Assembly: GCA_900553775.1 (NCBI GenBank)
Contig: USEZ01000065.1
Span: forward strand, 1 to 9,462
From: an uncultured Slackia sp.
GTDB taxonomy: Bacteria > Actinomycetota > Coriobacteriia > Coriobacteriales > Eggerthellaceae
DNA: 9,462 nt
Reading direction: 5' to 3'
In this document: one piece after another, positions 1 to 7,321 of the stretch
Layout: the number at the start of each line of letters is the position of its first letter
How positions within the stretch are numbered: the first letter of the stretch is position 1
Program-made: the position numbers and the translations under genes
Notes under the pieces: model-generated
The model's input: the letters and a program-made list of their open reading frames with translations, nothing else
Told to the model about the DNA's origin: nothing
The model's database searches: none

Positions 1-48
<48 letters not shown>

Positions 49-84
49 GTGTTGTCTTTCGCTCTTGCGTCAGACAGCTTGGAC

Positions 85-113
85 ATATTATCCGGAAACA
101 TACGGCAGCGCAA
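85..113 (-). promoter_or_regulatory. Promoter for tRNA-Asp, reading leftward
   Basis: On the minus strand there is TTGCGC (bases 113-108), exactly 17 bases of spacer, then TAATAT (bases 90-85). The implied start near base 78 leaves a leader of about 30 nt before the tRNA 5' end at base 48. Spacing and the AT-rich -10 fit a housekeeping sigma promoter. The same TTGCGC -35 recurs upstream of two other genes here. Confidence 0.6.
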
Positions 114-157
114 GTACTTTTTGGAAATTTTTTCAAAGAAGGTTTCGAAGCTCCTTT

Positions 158-216
158 TTGACGGCTGGGAAACGAACCGATGATATTAATGCGCTTCATT
201 ATGTAGATGCTACAAT
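158..216 (+). promoter_or_regulatory. Candidate promoter(s) of the MarR-ABC operon
   Basis: Two alternatives are visible. One is TTGACG (158-163) with GATATT (182-187) at an 18-base spacing. The other is an extended -10, TGC-TACAAT (208-216), without a clear -35; it would start transcription near 223 and give a leader of about 35 nt. The extended form closely matches TGC-TATAAT upstream of the phosphatase gene at 4840-4848. An AT-rich stretch at 115-140 lies upstream. Which of the two is used cannot be settled from sequence. Confidence 0.45.
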
Positions 217-217
217 G
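187..217 (+). promoter_or_regulatory. Two adjoining inverted repeats, candidate MarR operator
   Basis: TAATG-CGCTT-CATTA (187-201) is a perfect dyad with 5-base arms. Directly next to it TGTAG-ATG-CTACA (202-214) is a second perfect dyad, which overlaps the extended -10 at 208-216. MarR-family dimers bind short palindromes that overlap the promoter of their own operon, so this is the natural place for autoregulation. Assigning these repeats to the adjacent regulator is an inference. Confidence 0.4.
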
Positions 218-257
218 CGTCCGATTCGAAGAGCCTTATCCGACCGGAAGGAATGCC

Positions 258-752
258 ATGCAGGATGCAACGCCTGAAGAGCTTCGCGCGAAGCTTTATG
301 ACCTGATGGGCCGTTTTCGCCGCGAACGCTATCTGCCCTCCGAGATGCTGTGCGGCATGACGCATGGCGAGATGCAGGTCATCCGCTGCGTGGCGCTTGC
401 CGCCGAAAGTGGGGAGCCGCTGCGTCCTTCCGCCATGGCGCGCCGTTTCGGCGTGACTCCCTCGGCGATATCGCAATCGGTCAAAAAGCTCGAAGCGCAA
501 GGCTATATCGAGCGCGTGCGCTGCGATGACGACAGCAGGTCGGTTGCGCTGGTTCTGACCGAGAAGGGGCGGATGCTCGCGCATCGCGCCCGCTGCGCCC
601 GCGAGGCGTTCATGGCCGAGCTTTTCGACTACGTGGGAGCCGAACGCATGGTCCAGCTCATCGACGCGCTCGAATCGATCATGGAATTCTGCGAAAAAGA
701 GCGCCCGCGCGTCGGCTGCGACGGCGATGAGGGGGAGGGCCCGTGCGCATAG
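258..752 (+). CDS. MarR-family transcriptional regulator
   Basis: A 164-residue winged-helix regulator, the normal length for MarR proteins. The wHTH spans about residues 38-105. The recognition helix is near 67-84 (TPSAISQSVKKLEAQGYI), followed by the wing with the family's D-x-R signature (DDDSRS, 90-95) and VLTEKG. N- and C-terminal helices for dimerisation flank it. ATG 258 is chosen because GGAAGGA (246-252) sits 5 bases upstream. An earlier in-frame ATG at 207 lies inside the promoter and lacks a site. The gene overlaps the following ABC gene by 10 bases, so it is probably the local repressor of that exporter, released by a ligand the pump removes. It has seven cysteines (32, 44, 89, 113, 145, 154, 163), so thiol-based sensing is possible but unproven. 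Family assignment is firm; ligand unknown. Confidence 0.9.
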   Translation: MQDATPEELRAKLYDLMGRFRRERYLPSEMLCGMTHGEMQVIRCVALAAESGEPLRPSAMARRFGVTPSAISQSVKKLEAQGYIERVRCDDDSRSVALVLTEKGRMLAHRARCAREAFMAELFDYVGAERMVQLIDALESIMEFCEKERPRVGCDGDEGEGPCA

Positions 753-2929
753 TCCGGTATCTCAGGCAATCCAAGGCGGCGGTCGCGCTCATCGTAGCGC
801 TGCTGATCGTGCAGGCTTTCGCCGATCTTTCGCTGCCGCGCTACGTTTCCGACCTTGTGGACGTGGGAATCCAGCAGGGCGGCGTCGAAGACGCGGCTCC
901 CGAGGCGTTTCGCGCCGATATGTTCGAAAAAACGCTCATGATGGCTTCCGAAGAAGACGAGGGGCTCATCGCGTCGTCCTACGATCTTCAAGAAGACGGC
1001 ACCTATCGGCTCAACGGGCGAGGCGAGCGCGATCGCGCCGAGCTCGACGAAGCGGTTGCCCTGCCGTTTGCGATGGCGTATTTCGCCGACAAGGCGGCAA
1101 AGGACGGCTTGGGCGCCGTAGCGGATGTCGGCTTCGATATCGACGAGCTGCACGGTGCCTACGAAGAAGGGCTCGTCTCGAAAGAAGACGTGCTCGCGCT
1201 GGCCGATGCGGCGCCCTCGGCGCTTTCCGGAGTCGACGACGCGTTGGTCGAGCAGCAGGCCGTCATGGCGGCGAAAGCCGAATACGAGCAGCTCGGATAC
1301 GATATGGGCGCATTGCAGATGCGCTATCTCGCGAAAGTGGGCGTACGCATGCTCGCCGTCGCGGCGTTGATGACGGCGGTTGCGATCGGCGTGGGGTACC
1401 TTGCTTCGCGCACGGCGGCCGAAATCGCGCGGAATCTGCGCCGGCGCCTGTTCGCGAAGGTGCTCGAGTTCAGCGACGCCGACGTTTCGAAATTCTCGGC
1501 CGCGTCGCTGATCACGCGCGGAACCAACGATATCCAGCAGATCCAGATGGTCATCGTGGTGCTTTTGCGCATGGTGCTGTACGCGCCGATCCTCGCGATC
1601 GGCGGCATTCTCATGGTTTCGCGCACCAATGCGTCCATGAGCTGGGTCATCGTGGTGGCGGTGGCTGCGATATTCATCGTGGTGGGCGTGCTGATGGCGC
1701 TCGCCATGCCGAAATTCAAAATCATGCAGGCGCTCATCGACCGCGTGAACCTGGTTTCGCGCGAAATGCTTTCCGGGCTTGCCGTGATCCGCGCGTTCGG
1801 AAGGCAAGGCTACGAGGAGCGACGATTCGACGAGGCGAACGCCGCGCTTATGCGCACGCAGCTGTTCACCAACCGCGTGATGACGTTCATGATGCCCGCC
1901 ATGATGCTGGTCATGAACGCCGTGTCGGTTTTGATCGTGTGGGTGGGCGGAAGCTACATCGATGCGGGCGCCATCCAAACGGGCGACATGATCGCCTTCA
2001 TCACGTATTCCATGGTGGTCATCATGTCGTTTTTGATGATCGGCATGGTGTCGATCATGCTTCCGCGCGCCGACGTGGCCGCCTCCCGCGTCAACGAAGT
2101 GCTCGAAACGGCTCCCTCCATCGTCGATCCCGCCGAGCCGTGCCGCCACGACTGCGCCGAACGCCCCGAAGGCGCCGAAATCGCATTCGACGACGTGACG
2201 TTTTCCTACGACGAAGGAAGCGATCCCGTTCTTCGGCATGTGTCTTTCACAGCCGAAGCGGGAAAGACCACGGCCGTCATCGGCTCGACGGGGTCGGGCA
2301 AATCCACCGTCATCAAACTGGTCGAGCGCTTTTACGACGTCGATTCGGGCGCGGTGCGCGTCGACGGCGTCGACGTGCGCGCCATGCCCCAACACGAGCT
2401 TCGCGCGCAATTCGGCTACGTTCCGCAGAAGGCGTTTCTGTTCTCGGGCACCGTGGCCGACACGGTGGCCTACGGCGCTTGCGACATCGACGAGCAGCGC
2501 ATGCGCTTCGCTGCCGACGTGGCCCAGGCGGCCGATTTCGTGGATGCGCGCGACGAGGGCTTCGCGGCGCCCGTCGCCCAGGGCGGCACGAATCTTTCGG
2601 GAGGCCAGCGTCAAAGGCTTTCCATCGCCCGCGCGATCGCGCGCGATGCCCGCGCCTATCTGTTCGACGACAGCTTTTCCGCCCTCGATTACCGAACCGA
2701 CGCGCTCCTGCGTGCGGCGATCGCGGAAAAACTCGCCGGCAAAACCGTGCTCATCGTCGCGCAGCGCATCTCCACGGTTCTGTCGGCCGACCGCATCGTG
2801 GTGCTCGAAGACGGCGCCGTCGCAGGGCAGGGAACGCATGCCGAGCTGATGCGCGACTGTCCCGCGTATCGCGAGATCGCCCTCTCGCAGCTTTCGGAAG
2901 AGGAATTGGAAGGAGGCGGTCTTTCATGA
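743..2929 (+). CDS. ABC exporter half-transporter, degenerate-site subunit with large outside loop
   Basis: 728 residues: a six-helix membrane domain (TM1 about 11-32, TM2 about 200-221, TM6 near 412-440) followed by an ATPase domain. It has Walker A GSTGSGKST (514-522), a canonical signature LSGGQ (618-622) and Walker B YLFDD. The catalytic glutamate after Walker B is Asp643, and the switch histidine is Gln674 (VAQRIST). These two changes mark the non-hydrolysing site of heterodimeric exporters such as TM287/288, BmrCD and LmrCD. Some 150 acidic residues (about 44-197) are inserted between TM1 and TM2, so they lie outside the cell; this accounts for the excess over the usual 580 or so residues. 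The start is GTG 743, behind GGGGGAGGG (731-739). It overlaps marR by 10 bases and its partner gene by 4 (ATGA). Likely role: multidrug or lipid/peptide export; substrate unknown. Confidence 0.9.
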   Translation: MRIVRYLRQSKAAVALIVALLIVQAFADLSLPRYVSDLVDVGIQQGGVEDAAPEAFRADMFEKTLMMASEEDEGLIASSYDLQEDGTYRLNGRGERDRAELDEAVALPFAMAYFADKAAKDGLGAVADVGFDIDELHGAYEEGLVSKEDVLALADAAPSALSGVDDALVEQQAVMAAKAEYEQLGYDMGALQMRYLAKVGVRMLAVAALMTAVAIGVGYLASRTAAEIARNLRRRLFAKVLEFSDADVSKFSAASLITRGTNDIQQIQMVIVVLLRMVLYAPILAIGGILMVSRTNASMSWVIVVAVAAIFIVVGVLMALAMPKFKIMQALIDRVNLVSREMLSGLAVIRAFGRQGYEERRFDEANAALMRTQLFTNRVMTFMMPAMMLVMNAVSVLIVWVGGSYIDAGAIQTGDMIAFITYSMVVIMSFLMIGMVSIMLPRADVAASRVNEVLETAPSIVDPAEPCRHDCAERPEGAEIAFDDVTFSYDEGSDPVLRHVSFTAEAGKTTAVIGSTGSGKSTVIKLVERFYDVDSGAVRVDGVDVRAMPQHELRAQFGYVPQKAFLFSGTVADTVAYGACDIDEQRMRFAADVAQAADFVDARDEGFAAPVAQGGTNLSGGQRQRLSIARAIARDARAYLFDDSFSALDYRTDALLRAAIAEKLAGKTVLIVAQRISTVLSADRIVVLEDGAVAGQGTHAELMRDCPAYREIALSQLSEEELEGGGLS

Positions 2930-4785
2930 CGCAGCACGACCGCGCGGCGTCGTCACGCCGTCCCATGGCCGGCCACCACGGCCCGCATCGCATGATGCCC
3001 GGCGAAAAGGCCGCCGATTTCAAGGGGACCATGAAAAAGATGCTCGCGCTCATGGGCTCGTTCAAATTCGCCTTGGGCGCCGTGTTCGCCTTCGCCATCG
3101 GTTCGACCGTGTTCAACATCGTCGGCCCCAAGGTGCTTTCGACCGCCACGACCGAACTGTTCGAGGGCGTAGGCGCCAGAATCGCGGGCACGGGCGGCAT
3201 CGATTTCGATGCGATCGCCTCCATCCTGCTGTTCACGCTTGCGCTCTACGGCCTTTCTGCGGTCTGCTCGTTCGTGCAGGGGTGGCTCATGACGAGCGTG
3301 TCGCAGAAGACGTGCTATCTTTTGCGCCGCCGCATTTCCGAGAAGATCGCGCGCATGCCGATGGGCTATTTCGAGCGCACGAGCACGGGCGATGTCCTTT
3401 CGCGCATCACCAACGACGTCGATACGCTGGGCCAAAGCCTCAACCAGGGGCTTACCCAGTTGGTCACCAGCGTGGTCACGGTGATCGGCGTGGTGGTCAT
3501 GATGCTGACGATAAGCGTGCCCATGACCCTCATAGCGCTTGCGACGATCCCGCTTTCGCTTCTGCTCGTCAAGGCGGTCGTTTCGCGCAGCCAGCGTTAT
3601 TTCCGTGCCCAGCAAGAAAACCTCGGCGCCATCAACGCCCGGGTCGAAGAGACGTTTTCGGGGCATGCGGTGGTGCGCGCCTTCGGAAGGGAAGACGAGG
3701 CCCTGCGCGATTTCTGCGCGACCAACGACGCGCTTTACGAATCGGCCTGGAAATCGCAGTTCCTATCGGGCCTCATGATGCCCGCCATGAACTTCGTCGG
3801 AAACCTCGGCTATGTCGCCGTGGCGGTTTCGGGCGCGGCCTTCGCGTTGCGCGGCGCCATCACGGTGGGGGATATCCAGGCTTTCATCCAGTACGTCAAG
3901 AACTTCACCCAGCCTATGACCCAGCTTGCCCAGGTATCCAACGTCTTGCAGCAGATGGCCGCCGCCGCCGAACGCGTCTTCGCGTTTCTCGACGAGGAGG
4001 AAGAAAAGCCTTCGCATGCGCTTGCCCGCCCTGCCCGAGGATGCGACGATGTGGAATTCGACCACGTCCGCTTCGGCTACGACGCCGCGGCGCCGGTGAT
4101 CGGGGATTTCTCGGCCCGGGTCGATGCGGGCTGCACGGTCGCGCTCGTCGGCCCGACGGGCGCGGGCAAGACCACCATGGTCAAGCTGCTGATGCGTTTC
4201 TACGATGTGGATGCCGGCGCCATACGCATCGGCGGCGTGGACATCCGCGATATGGACCGAGAAGAGCTGCGCTCGATGTTTTCCATGGTCTTGCAGGATA
4301 CGTGGCTGTTCAAAGGAACGGTGCGCGAGAACATCCGCTACGGACGGCTCGATGCCACCGACGCCGAGGTGGAGGCTGCGGCCGCAGCCGCGTTCGCCGA
4401 TCATTTCATCCGCACGCTTCCCGGCGGCTACGACATGCAGATCAACGAGGATGCGAGCAATATCAGCCAGGGGCAGCGCCAGCTGCTCACGATCGCCCGC
4501 GCCATTCTGGCCGACCGCCGGATGCTGATTTTGGACGAGGCCACCAGTTCGGTCGACACGCGCACCGAGCGCCGCATCCAGATGGCGATGGACTGGCTCA
4601 TGCAGGGCCGCACCTCGTTCGTGATCGCGCATCGCCTTTCCACGATACGCAACGCCGATCTGATCTTGGTGCTCGAAGACGGCGACATCGTGGAGCAGGG
4701 AACCCACGACGAGCTGCTGGCGCGAAACGGGTTGTACGCGCGGCTTTACGCATCGCAGTTCGCCGATGCGTGCGACATGCTTTGA
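2926..4785 (+). CDS. ABC exporter half-transporter, catalytic-site subunit
   Basis: 619 residues with a membrane domain (about 40-350) and an ATPase domain. Walker A is GPTGAGKTT (409-417), Walker B is LILDEATSSVD with Asp537 and catalytic Glu538, and the switch is His569 (AHRLST), all canonical. Its own signature is altered to ISQGQ (513-517). With the preceding protein this gives one intact ATP site (these Walker motifs plus the partner's LSGGQ) and one degenerate site (the partner's Asp643/Gln674 plus this ISQGQ), so the two are obligate partners. The start ATG 2926 overlaps the upstream stop as ATGA, and AGGAGG (2911-2916) lies 9 bases before it. The cytoplasmic leader is His/Met-rich (residues 14-25) and runs into MMPGEKAADFKGT, a leader type I know from similar second subunits in Firmicutes. 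An open frame continues upstream through the first ABC gene but is not coding. Confidence 0.92.
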   Translation: MTQHDRAASSRRPMAGHHGPHRMMPGEKAADFKGTMKKMLALMGSFKFALGAVFAFAIGSTVFNIVGPKVLSTATTELFEGVGARIAGTGGIDFDAIASILLFTLALYGLSAVCSFVQGWLMTSVSQKTCYLLRRRISEKIARMPMGYFERTSTGDVLSRITNDVDTLGQSLNQGLTQLVTSVVTVIGVVVMMLTISVPMTLIALATIPLSLLLVKAVVSRSQRYFRAQQENLGAINARVEETFSGHAVVRAFGREDEALRDFCATNDALYESAWKSQFLSGLMMPAMNFVGNLGYVAVAVSGAAFALRGAITVGDIQAFIQYVKNFTQPMTQLAQVSNVLQQMAAAAERVFAFLDEEEEKPSHALARPARGCDDVEFDHVRFGYDAAAPVIGDFSARVDAGCTVALVGPTGAGKTTMVKLLMRFYDVDAGAIRIGGVDIRDMDREELRSMFSMVLQDTWLFKGTVRENIRYGRLDATDAEVEAAAAAAFADHFIRTLPGGYDMQINEDASNISQGQRQLLTIARAILADRRMLILDEATSSVDTRTERRIQMAMDWLMQGRTSFVIAHRLSTIRNADLILVLEDGDIVEQGTHDELLARNGLYARLYASQFADACDML

Positions 4786-4798
4786 CGCCGTCCGCATA

Positions 4799-4835
4799 TC
4801 CCGTGCCGCGAAGGGCCGCGTTTCGCGGTGCGGGA
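4799..4835 (+). terminator. 14-bp hairpin after the ABC operon
   Basis: Arms 4799-4812 and 4822-4835 pair over 14 positions in RNA, with two adjacent G-U pairs and otherwise Watson-Crick, around a 9-base loop. It begins 13 bases after the exporter stop. No T run follows, so it is either an imperfect terminator, an mRNA 3'-end stabiliser, or a protein-binding dyad. It ends 5 bases before the next extended -10 promoter and so covers the place of its -35. Confidence 0.5.
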
Positions 4836-4839
4836 CGCG

Positions 4840-4848
4840 TGCTATAAT
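4840..4848 (+). promoter_or_regulatory. Extended -10 promoter for the HAD phosphatase gene
   Basis: TGC-TATAAT (4840-4848) is a perfect -10 hexamer with the extended TG element. Only a weak -35 is present (TTTCGC 4821-4826, spacing 16), as is usual for extended -10 promoters. Transcription would start near 4855, 45 bases before the ATG at 4900. This also rules out an in-frame upstream ATG at 4828 as the start codon. Confidence 0.65.
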
Positions 4849-4899
4849 CAATACTTTGCCATTGTGGAAAATCGAGCAAGAAGCGAAGGGTCGCGGGCC

Positions 4900-5601
4900 A
4901 TGTCCGAACAGTCCAAACACAAGATCGCCGCATTCGACTTCGACGGCACGTCGATCAGGGGCAATTCCCCCGTGATCTTGGTCCGTCATCTTCGCCGCTG
5001 CGATATGCTGCGCAAACGCGTCATCTCGAAGGTTCTGGCGTGGGCCGCCGCCTACAAGCTGCGTCTTCCGCAAAGCGAGGCATGGGTGCGCGGCCAGGTG
5101 TTCACGGCGTTCGACGGGCGCTCGAAGCAGGAGGTCGACGCGTTTCTCTCCGATTTCTACGACGTCGAGATAGAGCGTGCGGGACGTTTCCGCCCGCAGG
5201 CCGACGCCGCCATGAGGCGTCTGCGCGACGAAGGGACGGAGGTGCTGATCGTGTCGGCGACGTTCGGGCCGATCGTGCGTCGTGCGCAGCGATTCCATCC
5301 GTTCGACGGCTGTTTGTGCACCGAGATGCACGTGGACGCCCAGGGCCGTTATACCACGCAGGTCGACGGCGCCTGCATCGAAGGCGAAGAGAAGGTTGCC
5401 GCTCTGCGCGCCTATGCCGATACCCGGTACGGGGCGGGCAATTGGGAGCTCGTCGAAGCCTACGGCGACCATCATTCCGACGCGCCTCTGCTCGCCGCCG
5501 CGACGAGGGGTTTCGCCGTCACGCCCGACAACCCGCTTGCCCGCGAGGCGCGCCGGCGCGGCTGGCAGGTGCTCGATTGGGATGCGCCTGTGGAGAAATA
5601 A
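4900..5601 (+). CDS. HAD-superfamily subfamily IB hydrolase (SerB-like phosphatase)
   Basis: 233 residues carrying all four HAD motifs. Motif I is AFDFDGTS with nucleophile Asp13, acid/base Asp15 and Thr17. Motif II is LIVSAT with Ser119, motif III is Lys165 in GEEKVAAL, and motif IV is AYGDHHSD with Asp190 and Asp194 for magnesium. The helical cap between motifs I and II (about 22-100) and the segment FDGCLCTEMHVDAQGRY (135-151) resemble the IB branch that includes phosphoserine phosphatase and similar small phosphomonoesterases. The substrate cannot be told from sequence. ATG 4900 follows GAAGGG (4885-4890) at 9 bases. The gene has its own promoter and is followed by a 133-bp gap, so it appears monocistronic. 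A role in serine synthesis is possible, but the spread-out sequence argues against calling it serB. Confidence 0.85.
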   Translation: MSEQSKHKIAAFDFDGTSIRGNSPVILVRHLRRCDMLRKRVISKVLAWAAAYKLRLPQSEAWVRGQVFTAFDGRSKQEVDAFLSDFYDVEIERAGRFRPQADAAMRRLRDEGTEVLIVSATFGPIVRRAQRFHPFDGCLCTEMHVDAQGRYTTQVDGACIEGEEKVAALRAYADTRYGAGNWELVEAYGDHHSDAPLLAAATRGFAVTPDNPLAREARRRGWQVLDWDAPVEK

Positions 5602-5612
5602 AGAGGTGTTTT

Positions 5613-5629
5613 CCGAGTGCCTCGCTCGG
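5613..5629 (+). terminator. Short hairpin after the phosphatase gene, weak terminator
   Basis: CCGAGTG (5613-5619) pairs with CGCTCGG (5623-5629) over 7 bp, one of them G-U, around a 3-base loop CCT. Only CGTTT follows, so the T tract is poor. It starts 12 bases after the stop codon of the phosphatase gene, where a terminator would be expected. Confidence 0.35.
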
Positions 5630-5632
5630 CGT

Positions 5633-5662
5633 TTGCGCGCTGCGGGCATTTCCGGGTACACT
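5633..5662 (+). promoter_or_regulatory. Candidate promoter of the AAA-rrf2-mutY operon
   Basis: TTGCGC (5633-5638), 18 bases of spacer and TACACT (5657-5662). The -35 equals that of the tRNA promoter at 108-113. The start would fall near 5669, placing the perfect dyad at 5681-5704 at about +12 to +35. A rival -10 with an extended element is TGC-TACCTT (5675-5683), which is a poorer match. Confidence 0.4.
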
Positions 5663-5680
5663 TCGTATGAGAACTGCTAC

Positions 5681-5704
5681 CTTTCCGTGGCCATTTACGG
5701 AAAG
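5681..5704 (+). promoter_or_regulatory. Perfect 24-bp dyad (8-8-8) ahead of the AAA-like gene
   Basis: CTTTCCGT (5681-5688) and ACGGAAAG (5697-5704) are exact inverted copies separated by 8 bases. The element lies just downstream of the predicted promoter and 17 bases before the AAGGAGGTG site at 5721-5729. Size and symmetry suit an operator for a homodimer. The operon's own Rrf2 regulator is the obvious candidate, because Rrf2 proteins bind dyads of about this length. It could also act in RNA as a leader hairpin. Confidence 0.45.
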
Positions 5705-5734
5705 CATCGAAATCATTGCAAAGGAGGTGGGCGC

Positions 5735-7315
5735 ATGCTCGAGTCGAACGACAACGAAGCGAACATCGCCGACCAGCATCATGAAGAGGGGCTTTCCCGC
5801 AACGGGGACGCCGGCTACGTCGCTGCGGCGCGCGAGGCCCGGGAGCGCGGCGATCGCGTGCTTGCCATGCATCTGTACCTGACGGCGTACGAAGAGGGCT
5901 GCAAACACGCCCCGCTGCCGCCCATGGACGCCGTCGCCGCTTTGCGCGAGGCGTGGAAGATCGCATGCGAGTTGCGCGAGCGTTCGATCGCCGAGTATAT
6001 CTACGACAAGCTCGAGCCCCATCTTTCCTCCGACGAGGTCAAGGCCTTCGCGCACGATTTGCAGGCGATGGCCCTCGACAAGCTTTCGGAATTCGGCATA
6101 TCGCCGTCCGATCTGGAGGATATGGCGGATATGATCTCTGAGGAAATCGGGGCGCCGGCGCGCATTGCCAAGGTGACCTCCGTGGCTTCGGGCATAGCGC
6201 TTGCGACGGGCGAGCCCGCCATCGCGGCGGGCGAAGGCGCCGCGGAGGATGTCGCCGACGTCGCCGAGAAAGGCGACGGGGAGCAGGCTGCGCGTCGAAC
6301 GGGCCGGGTCGTCTCCGGGGCGGAGGATGCGGCCGCGGCTCCCAAAAAACAGGTCGAGGCGCATCCCGTGCGCTTTTCGAATCTGGTCGGCTTCGAGTCG
6401 GCCGTCGAGGACGTGCGCGCGCTCGGCATCGGGGTGAAAGAGGACGAGGAATACCGCGCGCTGGTGGATACGCTGCGCGCCCAACATGGCCTCGACGGGC
6501 TTTCGGCCGCGGGCAGCATCGTGTTTCGCACCTCGTCGCGCGAGGATGCGAGCATGCTCATGGCGGCCACTGCGGGCGAGCTCGGGCTTCCCGTGCTGCG
6601 CGTGCAGATGCAGCCGGGCCCTCAGGGCATGCCCGTGCTGTGCGTGACCACGTCCGCCGAGCGTCCGGCGCGCATGGGCGGCAACAGGCTTTCGATGGAA
6701 TCGCCCGGCGTGCTCATCCTCGAGGATATCGATCTGTGGGGCGCCCCGCTGATGGATGCCGCCTCCGCCGTCGATGGCGAAGGAATCATGTTCGCAAGCA
6801 TGTCGCGCGCGGCGCGCGAAGCGTTCGGGCTGATCGGCTCGGCGGTGGCGAACCCCGACGTCTACGTGCTCGCATCTATGGCAGGCGATGCTTTCGACCA
6901 GGGATTTCTCTACGATGCCATGGAGCCGATGGACATCGTCGACATCTATCTTCCCGACGAGGTGGAAAGAAGGCGCATCTGGAACGCCATCGCCGCCGAC
7001 CATCCTTCCATCCGTCAGCTCGACCTGGCCCGTCTGACGCGCGTTTCGCGCAATCTGGCGCGCTTCGATATCGTCACCGCTGCCCGCGAGGCGGTGGAAG
7101 ACGCCTATCGCCTCGGTTTGAAGCTGCGCCGCTATGTTCCCATCACGCAAAGCATGATGTTCGAGCATATCGCCAATTTCCAGCCTCTCGAATCCGACGA
7201 ATACCGGTTCCTCGAAGAGGCCGTGGCGACAGATTTCCGTAATCACCTCGGCGAACTCGAGAATCTCGGATTTTCCGGATGCGATGTCGCCTCGGGCAAA
7301 GAAAGCGAGGCCTGA
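5735..7315 (+). CDS. Degenerate AAA-like protein (predicted pseudo-ATPase)
   Basis: 526 residues; I do not recognise a named family. The N-terminal third (about 25-140) is helical and TPR-like, followed by an Ala/Glu-rich linker (about 150-208). From about 211 it tracks the classic AAA module of FtsH/Cdc48: FSNLVGFESAVEDVRAL at the start, AGELGLPVLRV (280-290) after the P-loop position, Walker B VLILEDID (326-333, with an ED order like Bcs1), then VYVLASM at sensor 1 and LPDEVERRRIW (406-416). The P-loop position aligns without a gap to TSSREDAS (266-273), so the Walker A glycines and lysine are gone. No arginine occurs between 371 and 411, so the arginine fingers are missing too. ATG 5735 has the best ribosome site in the window (AAGGAGGTG 5721-5729). 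It leads an operon with rrf2 (6 bases downstream) and mutY. Likely a scaffold or regulator built on an AAA fold; function unknown. Confidence 0.8.
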   Translation: MLESNDNEANIADQHHEEGLSRNGDAGYVAAAREARERGDRVLAMHLYLTAYEEGCKHAPLPPMDAVAALREAWKIACELRERSIAEYIYDKLEPHLSSDEVKAFAHDLQAMALDKLSEFGISPSDLEDMADMISEEIGAPARIAKVTSVASGIALATGEPAIAAGEGAAEDVADVAEKGDGEQAARRTGRVVSGAEDAAAAPKKQVEAHPVRFSNLVGFESAVEDVRALGIGVKEDEEYRALVDTLRAQHGLDGLSAAGSIVFRTSSREDASMLMAATAGELGLPVLRVQMQPGPQGMPVLCVTTSAERPARMGGNRLSMESPGVLILEDIDLWGAPLMDAASAVDGEGIMFASMSRAAREAFGLIGSAVANPDVYVLASMAGDAFDQGFLYDAMEPMDIVDIYLPDEVERRRIWNAIAADHPSIRQLDLARLTRVSRNLARFDIVTAAREAVEDAYRLGLKLRRYVPITQSMMFEHIANFQPLESDEYRFLEEAVATDFRNHLGELENLGFSGCDVASGKESEA

Positions 7316-7321
7316 GTCGCC

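Noticed and set aside
629..2839. Antisense open frame of 736 codons opposite the first ABC gene
   Set aside because: The composition is Arg/His/Asp-rich with no recognisable motif, and the opposite strand encodes a clear ABC exporter. Long antisense frames are expected at this GC content.
727..2925. Open frame continuous with the second ABC gene that would give a 1352-residue protein
   Set aside because: The upstream 733 codons are in the wrong frame across the first ABC gene and are rich in Arg and His, typical of GC-rich shadow frames. The true start at 2926 has a ribosome site and the ATGA overlap.
5282..5734. N-terminal extension of the AAA-like protein from an upstream ATG at 5282
   Set aside because: It would overlap the HAD phosphatase by 320 bases in another frame with Arg-rich nonsense, and AAGGAGGTG sits just before ATG 5735.
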